A stretch of 64,000 nucleotides of DNA from Karalla daura (Eukaryota > Chordata > Actinopteri > Chaetodontiformes > Leiognathidae): assembly GCA_029224185.1 (NCBI GenBank), contig CM055191.1, positions 11,631,536 to 11,695,535 of the forward strand, given 5' to 3'. Below the pieces are notes generated by a model. That model saw nothing but the letters and a program-made list of their open reading frames with translations, did not search any database and had not been told where the DNA came from. This document shows positions 33,671 to 49,020 of the stretch, in pieces. Made by a program: the position numbers and the translations under genes. Numbering within the stretch: the first letter of the stretch is position 1; each line of letters opens with the position of its first letter.

Positions 33671-36165
33671 CCGATTGAGAACATATTGACAAAAATCAAT
33701 GAAGCTGAAGAGGAACGCATTAAACATATTGTCTTTGTCCTGTTTTCATTGGAGTGAGTGGCAAAAGGATGAGCAAATGATCACATTCTATTGCATAATG
33801 GTGACAGACACAGTACTCTGTGTGACAGCAGTAATACTTGTACCTGGATGCAACACAACTCTGTACTTTGCAGTATTTTGTTTTTGTCAGATGGTGATGA
33901 AGACGAAGAACCCCAATATTTGTTACCATATGAGAAATTGAAATGTACTCAAAAAATCTACCAAATCTTTAGTCTGTCTGTTCAGTACCATACATTAAAG
34001 CTGTGAAATGATTACACCCAGTCTTAACTTTTATGATTACAAGGTAAATAGGTTATTAAGCTTTCAGGCTGGTATCTTTAGTCAAAATCAGTTCAGGAAG
34101 GGCTAGTGGACATAGTATTTAGCAGGTGGTTTCAACTGAAAGCTGAAAACAACTGCCCTCACTCTGCCCCAACCCCCCACCTGCTTCCACGAACGAAACT
34201 TGACCACATGACTCTGCTGGGGAAAAGGGAGGAAAAAAAAAAAAAAAACAACTTCTGGTGTTCATCTGGCCAACACACACTCACAGAGAAAAAAACTTTA
34301 GACAGGGGGGTAGACTAGACTAGCATTTCCATCTGCACATCACTGAGGTTAAACATGTGAGGGGCCCTCAGGAGACCACCAGGCCTCTAGTGTGACGAGC
34401 CCATGCACCCAGAAACCACACATCAGCATGTGTGACAGACATGGTTAAATGCAGTTGCAGGTTTTGTGCTCTCCCCGCAACCAATAATCTAAAGTAAAAA
34501 CCTCACCCAGTAGCACCTTTAAATAAAGGCGCACCATCTTTAAACGGCGCATTTCACTCCGTAAAACCTCACATTAATCTCTGTGACGACTCAAATATGC
34601 GACTATGCTTAATTTAGACGACACGAAACATATAAAGGGGTACGGGGGATGGGGGGAATTCAGCGTTTTGTTATGCTGAAATAATACGGCCGCGGGAAAT
34701 GTTAACTTTAAGCCTCTTGCTGGGTCTTGCTTGAATCCAGCAGAGTGAACCGCCACGCTTGATGAACATCAGTATTGAATGTCACTGCAGCTCAGTCACG
34801 TGACAGCGTGGCAGGGCGGCAGGGCTTTCTACAGAGCTGACGGCAACACGGGGAAGTATTCAAGCCATCGGGTGCGTGGGTCCTTTTCTGCCAAAATACA
34901 GCCATGACGGTCGCATGGTTACAAAAGCACGTTGATCGTGCTACATTTGCACATTTGCAATTAGAAATCGCTTTGTTTTTCTTTTTAGGTCACTATAGGT
35001 CAAGCAAAAACGTCTGGTTTCTCCGCCTCCAGACAGATCAAGCACAGAGCAAACGTAACGCGTTACGTTCAGATGCAAGAGTCAATAAACCAAACCAACG
35101 CCGGGGCCTCCTCGCCAGCGCTGCAGCAGCCTGCATATAGGTCAAAATGGTGGCCTGGTTGCTTTCAGTTTTGTGCCATGAGGGCACTTTTGGTTTTTTT
35201 TTTCTTTTCTTTTTCCAAACATCACCGTCTGCAGCCGCTGTGAGAGCAGCGCAGAGCTCTGTGATGTGGAAAGAGTCGCTTATCATGGCACACAGTGGTG
35301 CACCCATCTCCGACTGCAGCCTTTGAACAACATGGCGGTTGCACTTGCGCGTCTGCATTATAAATAGAAGATATTTTGCACGGCGTGCAAATTCACACCA
35401 AATACTCCAATATGACCCCGCCCGCCATGTCGCAGAGTTTTAAAAGTTTTAATTTATGACAATTTAAATCCGAATTTGAGGAGCATGAGAGTTTTAGATG
35501 AGTTTAAAAACTGACAAATTTCATTCAGTGGTTTGGAAAAAAAACAAAACATTCGTTTAGTCTATGATTCTTGTGCAGTGTTACTGTTCCCTCACTCTTC
35601 TTTCATTTCCATATCTTTATTGGAAAGTTCAGAGGATCAATTTTCTTATTTTTTTCTTACATCAACCAAAACAAGAAGACAATGCATTTCCTCGTTGACA
35701 ATGTTTTGACTTGTTGCAAAACAGATACAACTGGCTGGTATAAATTCTACAGTACCAAAAGGCAAGGCAATATCAGATGAAACAAAACATTCATGTATTT
35801 GCAACAGTCACACCTCAAGGCCCCAGTCTTGCAAACCACAAAACCATCTGTTTCAATAAATAAACCTTAAACACAGAGTCCCATAAATAATGTTAAGATA
35901 TGTACTCTTAATAAGTTAGTAAAACTAATAAGAGGTAGTTAAATAAAGATACAGCCTGAAACTGCGTGCTTGACATGTGCGTGAATCTTAAGATATAATA
36001 AAATGTCAACAATGTCGTGTTAAAAAAAACCTCTAAAAACCAATGGAAAATAAGAGCACACGTCCTGAAAAATGCTCATTCGTACAGTCATTTGATCTTG
36101 GTTGCGTCCTCAGCCTGCTGGCAGTGTTTGGCAGGCTGGCAGCACCGTTCGGGTTGTTTCGCCCC

Positions 36166-39183
<3,018 letters not shown>

Positions 39184-41670
39184 TTGTGATCTCCTTCAGG
39201 TGACAGAGGATGAAGGGTGAGGTGAAGAGAAAGTCCCTGATGCCGCAACAGCGACTAACAAGCAGCTCCGACGCTTCTCCTGGCGAACATAAACAGACCC
39301 CGTGGTACCGCTATCGTCGTAGTGAGGACCGAGCTGCTTTCAAAAGCACCGCAGACATCTTTAACACATACTTTGTGTTGGGTTTTTGTCAACAGATCGC
39401 GATGAGGATGTGTTGTAACAGCGTGTAACTGCTGTACCGGTGACTTTCATGTGTCATCAGACCGGGTGCGTTTGTCAACTTCCGGTATCCCCAGGCCGCG
39501 GGAGCGCGCACGTATTCGACGAGGCGGAGTGACCTGAAAAATATCACGATGTAATGTATTGTAATGTGTGAGTGAATTGAGCGAGTAGTCCGCACTTTAA
39601 ACCAACGCAGTAAAAGTCAAAGCGGGGATTACGTTATCAAATTGTGTCAAGTGCCAAGTGGTAACCTACTGAGCTAAAGCACTTCCTACAAGTACGGTGT
39701 CCCTTAAGGTCTCTAGAGAGTGCTTTTATTTAGATAAATGATGAGCCAAGTGTTTGTTTACAGAGCCTCGTTAATAAAAGTACAAAATAGTTATACAGTA
39801 AATGACAAATATTGTGTTATCTTTCTACCTTTGAAGATATTGAAGAGTAGAAATGTAGTTTGCTGAATGCGCGCGCGCTCCCGGCGAGGGCGTACGGTGA
39901 AGCGTTAACGTCAAAACACGTCAAAAGTCACAGCCATATTGCTAGTGGAAATATTGTTGAATGTGGGGGGATGCCAAAATTACAGTGTGCTACATTGCAG
40001 ACGGTATACTCTGTGCACAGATATAGCAGCAGTTGTATCAATAAGTCAAGATGAATAGTCATGTTGAAGGAACTGGATGAGTTGTAGATTATATTATAGT
40101 ATATATTAGATTATAGTTCTTTTATATAATCAAATGTACACCAATGGCACATAAGAAAACATCTTCTCAGTGCACGACTGTACAAACAAGTCTTCACAGT
40201 AATAACGCTTACATTAGATTTACATGTATTAACTATCTCAATATCTAAATAATGAGTCAGTTTGGTTTTCTCTGTGTTTGGAGTAGTCATCAAGGCACAA
40301 ATTAGCCGCTGTTCTTTTTTTTGTGCAAGGGTATCAAATATAAGATGGCTAGATAGGTTACATTGGGAAAGTAGTAGCTGTACTCAAGCTGCCACTCAAA
40401 ACCAGCAAATGAAGTTCTTCTTATAGTCATTTTGTTGATATTTTTGGTTTATAATGCATAACGATAAGAATGTGTAGTCAGGTGGAAAACACATGGTTGA
40501 TTGGTATTGTTATAGTTGTACATTAGCTGCATTAGTTAGTACCTCAGCAATGTGTACATGGTGATTAAATGCACATGTGCATTGAATTAAACGCTTACAT
40601 TATACTCACTGAAGCATGTACTCACTGAAGCATAACGCAGCACGAGCTCATCAGTAGAAATGTGTGGCATGTACAGTAAGTATGTACAGTTTTCTAGTAA
40701 GGTGAAATGTATGCATTATTTTACTACATATTTCACTTTGAAATATATCCTTTTAAAATGTTTGTTTATAGATCTTGACTATACAACTGTTAAACAGACA
40801 GCTCTAGTCATTTTTACAAAATTGTTTATTTCACTTTTTCATGTCTTCAGTGTTGTAACACGTTAAATTTATTTCCCCAAATACCGCATTTTAAGTTGAA
40901 GCACAGTTTCACTCAACAGCACTTAAATTTGGCTATTGCTTTCAAATTAAGGGAATCAGGAGAGATTCTAGCATGACATTTGCCCAAACGGTATGGTTAG
41001 GACGCTACGAGGCCAGATATTACGGCCTGGAATCGACCACAGAGTCGCTGTAGTAGGACTGTGTGAGATGGTGTGAGCTACTGAGAGATTGTCACTCTTG
41101 TCCTTCTCTCTGCACTAGAGGGAGGCAGAGGAACATGATCCAAAGCTGCCCATCTCAGGTTAGTTCACCACAGTCCAGTCTTCCCCAAACCCCAAAACGT
41201 GACATGACATAGTATTTTTACAATGCATTAAATTATTGTTCCACCAAGTACATTCATTTAATAAATTATTCCTGAGGTTTAACATTTTCTCGTGTACTGT
41301 ACTGGTTTAATCAATCAGCATGACAACAATGCAGCTAAACCAGACCAACAGGGCAAGCTTTTAACTGAACAGTCAAGCATTTATGCAAACTGTGTTAAGA
41401 ATAATCAATGATATGTTACAAAAAGGGCCAAACAAGCCCTACACATGACACAAAAAATTATGTTGAACTTATTTTCTCCACCCACCCCATTGCCTGTGCC
41501 ATTTGACCTACCTATGGATGTGTTGACCATTGAGAAAAAAAAAAAACATTGTTCATCTAGCATCACAATAAACAGGCAGTGGTAACCACAACAGAAGTAT
41601 TGTCAAATACATCCTCCTATGGGTGCTTTGTTTTAGAAAAGCAAACAATATAGAACGTGTCCCAGTTCAT
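39184..41670. other. Intergenic region right of THEM4
   Basis: THEM4 upstream region to about 39.6 kb, then AT-rich DNA without supported exons or recognised repeats. Confidence 0.5.
39478..39486 (-). promoter_or_regulatory. ETS-type site upstream of THEM4
   Basis: ACCGGAAGT on the minus strand, the consensus ETS core, about 300 bases upstream of the start codon in a CpG-richer stretch with CCGCGGGAGCGCGC nearby. Such a site fits a housekeeping promoter; start of transcription not located. Confidence 0.35.
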
Positions 41671-42722
41671 TTATTTTGGAGCTTCTGCGATTCCACACAG
41701 CTTCCTGCAATAATAATAATAATAATAAAATATATTGTTAGTTAAGTGCGCAAAGTTATGATATGAGCAGCTTTTAGTCATGACATGTTTCAGGTCTTAC
41801 CTTGCTTCCGCGATGGTTGGGTCTGCAAAGGCACAAATAGCTTTGTCTCGATCCAAAATCTGTTGTTTCAGTCCCTGAATGTCTTTCTCTGCTTTTGCTT
41901 TAAGATCCTCGTGTTTAGCTGTGGATACAAAGAAAGAAGTGATTTTTACTGAATTGTGAGTTGAAACTGTGAGACTTGAGATATTTAATTAAATCCCTGT
42001 CAATCACCAGGGCCTTAAAACGCTAATGGACAATTCAGTTTCACGTGGATAGCTCGTTATCTGGGCGAATCAGAGGCCTGAATAAACAATGACAGACATC
42101 CGGACAGGTTGTCCAGAGACTGACAGTGTTGAAGGTGCAGAGAGTTATTTTTCTTTTTTGGCCTGGGTATCACTTAGTGCACTGAATCTTTTGAGCTGCC
42201 ATCAGAGCAGAGGTGAAGCTGAAGCTGCCTGCTCACCTTTATCTTCAGGGATGGACTCTGCAATCGCACTCTTCTTAGTCAAATCAGCAGTCTGGTGAGG
42301 GCACAGGTGAGAAATATTTAGACTGTTACAAACATAGCTTAGATAGGTTAGATAGCTTAGATAGACAGACTGAAGATTGGTAGCCTGATAGTATGCATCT
42401 GCCTAAGTTGTGTGGAGTGCCTTGCCTGGTCATTGTTACAGTTTTCCAGATTTTTCTTTTGGTTCTGGGTATGTTTCTCCTGCTCCTCCTTCCTCCCCTT
42501 TAAGTCTATTAACTTGCTGTTGACCGCCGTCAGCTTGTCCCTCAGGTTGTTGAGCTTGGCTTTCTCCTGGACGATGGCCGCCTCTTTCTTCTTGATCTCG
42601 GCGGTGTTGGCCTCGATGCGGCTCTTGGTGAGGCGCAGGTTGAGCTCCTGGCTCACGGCCTGGTAGATCATCACCAGCATCACCGACAGGCTCACAGCCA
42701 TCAGAGCGATCGTGATCTTCAT
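41671..42722 (-). CDS. Small secreted or membrane-anchored coiled-coil protein (copy A)
   Basis: Function not known. Four exons: 42426-42722, 42237-42291, 41801-41918, 41671-41704, total 504 nt, 167 residues. The start at 42722 is chosen over an in-frame upstream ATG because it follows a good acceptor (TTCGCCTCAG) and matches the partner gene. Residues 1-24 form a hydrophobic segment (ITIALMAVSLSVMLVMIY) that could be a signal peptide (AVS|QE) or anchor. The rest is a charged coiled coil (IEANTAEIKKKEAAIVQEKA), ending CAFADPTIAEARKLCGIAEA. Three cysteines: one four residues before the end of exon 1, two near the C-terminus. Intron 1 has a GC donor (CAG|GCAAGG). Exon lengths and phases match the plus-strand gene at 45127-46952, so the two are paralogues. 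An AATAAA overlaps the stop codon. Confidence 0.8.
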
Positions 42723-43439
42723 CCCGGGCTGAGGCGAAGGCACAAATAGGTAAAAAAAAAAATGGGGAAATGAGGTAGTGTTCACTGTCTCATTCCCTGG
42801 AGAGCTGTGCTCCGACGTGTCACGCTGATCTCTCCAGGTGTCCTGTCCTCTGTGAGCAGCTCACCCTACCTGCTCAACGAGCTGGGCGTGTCCGTCCACC
42901 TGTTTCCTTTCCTTGTCTAGCTCCTCCTGACCTAATTTGCATAATGTTCGTGTCCATTCCCGGGGATATTTAGCGACCAACCACAACGCCTAACAAACCA
43001 CAGAGACTTCTGATTCATTCGGTGTTTAATAAGTAACTGATGGGCTTTTTACAGGACTACTTCTCACACCACCTTGCTGTTGATGTTTTTTTTTTCATAT
43101 CTGTCAGACCTATTTGTTGTAATTTGTGCTGTAATGTATTTGTATTTGTTGTTTGTAATTGTTCCCGAGTCATTTTGTTTGGCAAATGTAGGTGTTTGCT
43201 TGATGTCGATCAGATCTTCAATAACATTCCTTGGTTGTTTATGTTTCTGCAGTTAACATTTTTGTATATGTTTTGGAGTATTTACTAGGTGGGCACCGAC
43301 CTACTAAACAGCCTAAATAACACACTAAGTAGCCTGCTGTTTGTTTTAAACTTTAATGCTAAATAAAATCCAACAAGTATGTGTGTGATTTGGGAAAAGT
43401 ACAAGGCTCATCTTGAAGTCTTTTGCTATTTACAGTACT

Positions 43440-43838
43440 TCATTCAGTACTTTTGATTTGTTGATTCCCTGGCCAACCATGTTTGGCAGGCAGGTCCAAA
43501 AGGATCATGACTTCCTCATTCACACTTACATTGCAATTTACATTGATTCTTGAAAGAAAGAATGTGACAAAACTTGAGCGTGATGTAAACCCCCACCTCC
43601 AGACCGTTTGCATGTACCCACCTCCATTCACTGGTGAATGAAGCCGTTTGATGAAGATTTGCTCCTCTGGTTCTGACTCAAACATGTAAGGCTCGAAGTG
43701 TATACGCTTCATAGCTGTATTACTCCAGTTACCACTGTAGATGGGTGAAAAAGTCGCTGAACTCGATTCTTTATCAAGGAATGTAAAGTCACATAGCCAT
43801 TCGCTGACACATTGCACATTGACATCTTTGCTATGCAA
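43440..43838 (-). pseudogene. Possible relic of a P2X7-C-terminal-like repeat ORF
   Basis: A 132-codon open frame contains MKRIHFEPYMFESEPEE, which resembles the PYxFEP phrase found in the many repeat-derived fish genes related to the C-terminus of P2RX7. The cysteine-rich remainder of that domain was not found, so this looks like a decayed fragment. Identification is from memory of the motif only. Confidence 0.25.
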
Positions 43839-44567
43839 ATTCCACCAAAATGCAAATGTGGGATGACGTGACCATCAGAAAGAAGTTATTCTGCCCCACT
43901 AGATATCTAGTATAGATATCTTACTTATAAGCTGTTGTAATATCCTTTTAGATATTCTCAATGACGCACTATTTTACCTGTGCAGAGTTGTTATTTTTCT
44001 AGTAGGCGTAATTCTAAATACCCCCATCAAGCCTGTCTCTCACCACATATTCCTCTACAGTGCAAGTTTAGCTTAACGGCATACAAGTTCACATTGTCAC
44101 AATGAGACAATATCAGTGTGCAAACACGAATGGTGTCAACAGCTAGGTGTGACACCTATTACCATTTTTTTTATGAGGGAACAGACTGATGATGGACAAC
44201 AGGATGCTGCTTTCACACACTGGTGGGTAGATCCTGCCTGGCAAGCCAAAATGAAGAGTATGTTATATTATGTTATTTTTATGAAAAATAGCAGACACAA
44301 GGTTCACTCTCATCTGCTGTCTGGATAAATTATATCTCAGTTTTCTGCTGCAGGTATTAAAATACCTGCATATGGATGCAATGAATACATGGATAGCAAA
44401 AATGGCCAAAGCCAACAATGAGGTCACTAACATGATTTATGGATGCTGTTCTCTCCCTGTTACCTACAGTCGACCTGCCCTGTGCATTATTTTATAACCA
44501 ATACAGTCTCTTTTACTAATTTAAATACCTTAGAGGCAGAAATAGTCAAGTTTCTAAATTCAGATTC

Positions 44568-44719
<152 letters not shown>

Positions 44720-45126
44720 GTAGGTATCTTTTTATCTATCACACTTTTTTAACAGTTGTAAATCCTGTCAACACCTGTTGTATGTATCCTCAGTGCCGCA
44801 CGCACCAAGACTGTTCATGCAAAGTTAAGGAGGGGAAAAAAACTCTTTCATGTGCAATTTGGAAAGTGGGTAAAGCGCAGTGATCATATTCCGACAGCAC
44901 CCGAAGGCAGGCTGAGAGGTGACAGGCTGGACCAACCTGTCCGTCTGTGTGTCTCCACACGGACTCAGGCAGGAACAGGGCGTGTTTGTCTCGGTAAAGA
45001 TTGCGGGGAATGCTGCAGCCCCACATGCAGCCAGGTGAGTCCAACCCAGGCACAGGTGAGGCCACCTGCATGAATGATTGTGTCGCTGCAGACGCAGGAG
45101 ACTGAGACTTGACGCTGTAGTCCAAC

Positions 45127-46952
45127 ATGAAGATCTACGTGTGTCTACCGGTGACCATCTTCGTGTCCCTGGCGTTGATGGGGATCGTTAAAATGCGGAA
45201 AAAGGATCACGAGAAGGAGGACAAACACACCTTGATGGAGAACATCAAGCTGCGGGTGACCACAGAGGTGCTGGATGAGTACGTGAACGAAAGGATCAAG
45301 AGGGAAAAAGAAGAGGAGAGCAGTCACGATCTCATCAAGACGCTAGAGGAGGAGGTGAAGGTCCTCCAAGCCCAAGCAGAAAAGGCGAAAGAGGAGGCTC
45401 AAAAGTGTCTGGGGGAACAGGTGAGGAGCCACTGACAGGTGCGAAGAGGAAATCAGGGCGCGAGTGGTTTCAAATCACCATGAAAGTAACAAGATGAGAT
45501 GTGACTTTGGCAGAGTGTGGTAAACAAGATCGATAATGGTATCACCTAATGCCTTTTATAATGGTCGGATCTCGTGTTTCATTGCCATTCAGTTCTTTAT
45601 TTTACCGCATCTCTCGATGTGTCGGGTCTGGAGCCGATAAGCCGACAGGGTATGGTAAATAGGTCACATTATCAACACGCTGGAAAATCGGACTTGTCTT
45701 GCACTGGCAGAGCAGGAAGTGACAACAAGTCAACAAGGAACAAAATTCCTGTTGCACCTATTTCAGCCCATTAATTAACACTGATTCACTGATTAACATT
45801 CACTGATAATTTTTATGCTGGAACAAGTACACAGAGGGAGCTCATTTTCACATTTTTAACACCCGGTCGCAACATTGTGACACTGTAAATATCAGTTTCA
45901 GAGTAAACTTGATGCTGATATACGACCTCTCACCCTGGCCAGAGGCTTGGCAACACTCAAATGACTGCGTTATTGTGCTGCAGCTCTGCGTGATGTGTTT
46001 GTGGAGGATCTGGATTTGCATTCACATCTCTGTTATGACTGCTCTTTGTGAAATGCCTGCTGCATCCAATGAGAAGGGGAAAAGGGGAACCTGTGTTCAT
46101 AGAGGAGGAAGGTGAAATGTATCTTACTCCATCAATGTAACGATATTGAAAACGGACTCAAATTTTCTTTCCCTCCCGCAGAAAATCAAAAGAGAGGACA
46201 CGGCAAAAGTGGAGGCGGAATTCAAAGAGCTCCACGGTAGGTGTCAAGTTATGGGTCTCACGTGCACACGTTTTCTTACAATTGTTTACAAGAAGACACG
46301 AAACAGCTGTCCCTTGACTTATCAAACATATGTCACACACATATGGCTTCAAATTCATCTTTCACGAGTTTCGATTCTTCTAAATGTTGTTGGCTTCAGT
46401 TTTGTTAAACATGCAAAATCATTGCAGCTGGATTTGACAAGGAGAAGGCCGCCTGGGCAGAAGAGATAGAGTCCTTGCAGAAGAAACTAGCGGCTCAGAG
46501 TCCGGTGTGTGGCTTCTTGAAAGACGACTCAGTAGGAGCAAGGTACAAGTTTGACTTAACTTCTTTTTTCCTTTTCAAAACGAGACAATGCTTGCAAAGT
46601 GTATAGAATAGTATCCAATGATAAGACTGGTGCATTCATTACTTTTGTCTGTTCATCTTTACCTTGCAGAGATTATTGTATGATGGGAGCAGCGCCTCCA
46701 AAAAAAGAGGAGCCTAAAGCAGAGGAGCCTAAAAAAGAGGAGCCCAAAAAGGAGGAGCCCAAAGCAGAGGAGCCTAAAAAAGAGGAGCCAAAAGCAGAGG
46801 AGCCTAAAAAAGAGGAGCCAAAAGCAGAGGAGCCCAAAAAGGAGGAGCCAAAAGCAGAGGAGCCCAAAAAGGAGGAGCCAAAAGCAGAGGAGCCCAAAAA
46901 AGAGGAGCCTAAAGCAGAGGAGCCCAAAAAAGAGGAGCCTAAGGCGAGATAA
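45127..46952 (+). CDS. Coiled-coil protein with K/E/P pentapeptide tail (copy B)
   Basis: Function not known. Exons 45127-45420, 46182-46236, 46428-46542, 46670-46952 give 747 nt, 248 residues. An upstream acceptor (GTCGCTGCAG, ending 45091) suggests a non-coding first exon. Residues 4-22 are hydrophobic (YVCLPVTIFVSLALMGIV) and followed by basic MRKKDHEK, which fits a signal anchor. Residues 25-135 are a charged coiled coil. The conserved end CGFLKDDSVGARDYCMMGAA aligns with CAFADPTIAEARKLCGIAEA of the minus-strand copy. Beyond it come 16 pentapeptides, KKEEP or KAEEP, at 46701-46940, absent from the partner. Exons of 55 nt in both genes, first exons of 294 and 297 nt, third exons of 115 and 118 nt and identical phases show common descent. 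AATAAA signals are at about 47213 and 47331. Confidence 0.8.
46701..46940 (+). repeat. Coding minisatellite of 16 KxEEP pentapeptides
   Basis: Sixteen 15-bp units, mostly paired as 30-bp KKEEP-KAEEP repeats, in the last exon of the plus-strand coiled-coil gene. Codon choice (CCT/CCC/CCA, AAA) varies between units, so the array is not freshly made. Confidence 0.95.
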
Positions 46953-47739
46953 GGCATTATAACATGTGCCTTCTACTACAAAGCAAAGAAAGAAACTTAT
47001 TTCAGCACAAACTTTCACTGGATCGCATGTGATTCGGTCGGAGTCATGGGTGGAGCCAAACAGGTTTTACAGTTGCTAACACTGATTGTGAATGTTCCTT
47101 TTTGATTAGTTGGTTTTTTTTTTTTGTTTGTTTGTTTGATTTATTTTCGACAGCATGCTGAAGATTGTGGGTCCGTTTTTCTCTGTCTCATATTGTGTGA
47201 AATAGTTCATAATAAATCGCTGATGTCACGATGCAGATGTTGTAGGCAGGTTGCAATCACTCACAGGGGCTCTTCTCCACCTCAAGCTGTCTGTCTCTTG
47301 AAAGCAAGGGGAGAATTTGAGTTTAACCTAAATAAAAAGTAAAACTTTTCCACTGAAAGACCTTAAACATAATTGAAGCCCCACATGTCCAGCTCATAGA
47401 GTGGGAGCAAGGAAAACACCCTGGACAGCCAGGACACACACACAATTCATTTTCACACTTTCACCTATGGGGAAAATTGAACTTTAATGAACTTTAATGC
47501 ATATTTTTCAACTGGAAAAAGCATGCAGTATATAAGGCAGTCAGGGTGGTCGGGCTTAGACACTAATAACATGCATCCTTGAGCTACAGGTGCCTTGAGC
47601 TATCAAGTTTCTTATCACCAAAAGAGTCATTTGACTGTATGTAAATAGAGGATGCCACTGTATGAAAGACAAATAACTGGGAATCAGGAAGTGACAAGGA
47701 CTAAATCCTGTTTTAACAGTGTACTATTTACATTTGGAG

Positions 47740-47950
47740 TTTAATACGCCGCTTTCACAAGCAGTTGTATGTACAACATAGATCATTACAACACTTTGAT
47801 ATGTCAAATCTCACTCATTTGAAAGGTGCTATCTTTGAAGTCTGAATGTGAGAGAATAAAAGAAGAACTACCTTAAACCTTCAACTGAATGAGATGTCAA
47901 ATAATTTGTCTTTGGGGATGAATAAAATAAATCTTATCTTGTCCTGTCTT
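47740..47950 (+). repeat. Dispersed repeat tail, copy 1
   Basis: Shares GCAGTTGTATGTA, ACTCATTTGA and ATCTTTGAAGTCTGA...GAGAG...GAAGAACTACCTT with the copy at 48800-49020. It ends in a retroelement-like GGGGATGAATAAAATAAATC. Confidence 0.6.
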
Positions 47951-48137
47951 ATCTTATCGTGCACATCATCTGCACTTGATGCTGCACAGTAGCCAGCGTT
48001 ATTGGCCACGTTTTGTTCTCCCTTTATTGAGTAACATTGAAAAATATATCAACGTTTAAAACAAAGAGTGACACAGAGGCATTAGATAATTGTTGTTAAC
48101 CTTGTGTGCCTCTCATGGCTCTGCCTCAGGGAATATG

Positions 48138-48148
48138 TGTGTGTGTGT

Positions 48149-48192
<44 letters not shown>
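48138..48192. repeat. Compound GT/GA microsatellite
   Basis: Short GT run followed by a GA run. Confidence 0.9.
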
Positions 48193-48799
48193 CTTAGAGT
48201 GAGAGGGTCCAAAACACTGACCAATCAGCGAGGCCAAAGCCTTTGTCTGTCACTCTCTATAAACTTCACTTATTCCGGGGAGGCTCTGGTTGTGCATGTA
48301 GTATTCTGGCTCCGACTGCAGCCACACCACGTATTTGTGTTGGGTTGTGAGATTTCAACAAATAAATGAAATGGAATAATGCAAATCATGCAGCTTTGCA
48401 GCTCTGCAAATATGTGGTCGAGGCAGTTCAAATTAGCAGGCAAGAAAGACTGATTTAATCCTTTTCCTGTAGTAGGTTCCCATTACATCCATTTATTCAT
48501 CCATTATTTCATCCGCTTTCTACCCTTTTGTATCCCTTGCGTCTTCACATCACATTCAGCATTATTTATCTGTCATTACTGTACCCTCTCCTGAAAGATG
48601 TGTATCTGAAAGATGCATGGCTCCCCCCATGACAATTGTTATTTAATGATCATGTTCAATATATGTTCCAGTGATATCACTCCTGAAGTCTTCATTTGGT
48701 ATTATCAACAACAAAACTAAATTCAGATTTTAATCCTAACTTCTTCTCAATTCAAACCCCTGGCCATCTTAAACATTGTTATAATGATTGTTTACATAA

Positions 48800-49020
48800 T
48801 GGAGTGTTTCAATACACAACTTTTACATGCAGTTGTATGTAGAAAATAGATAATCAAAACACATTGATATGTCTGCTGAATACTTATTGTTTGTAGATAA
48901 ACTTCACTCATTTGAGAGGAGCCATCTTTGAAGTCTGAGTGTGAGAGTAAAACAGAAGAACTACCTTGAACCTTGGACTTACTCCGATGTTGATTGTAAT
49001 GTGTGACAATAAAAAGACTT
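48800..49020 (+). repeat. Dispersed repeat tail, copy 2
   Basis: Direct repeat of 47740-47950, about 1.07 kb away in the same orientation, ending TGTGACAATAAAAAGACTT. Confidence 0.6.

Larger units (their letters stand above)
30863..36165. other. ROR-THEM4 intergenic region
   Basis: No coding gene supported. It holds the ROR upstream region to about 31.5 kb with pyrimidine-rich sequence near 31280-31320, repeat fragments at 32280-32490 and 33480-33670, a promoter-like CpG-richer patch at 34600-35400 with GTCACGTGAC at 34795-34804, and the probable THEM4 3' untranslated region (minus-strand AATAAA at about 35613). Confidence 0.55.

Noticed and set aside
35038..35358. 106-codon minus-strand frame with a lysine-rich centre
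   Set aside because: No recognisable domain, and the plus strand is open over the same CpG-richer patch; kept only as part of a promoter-like observation.
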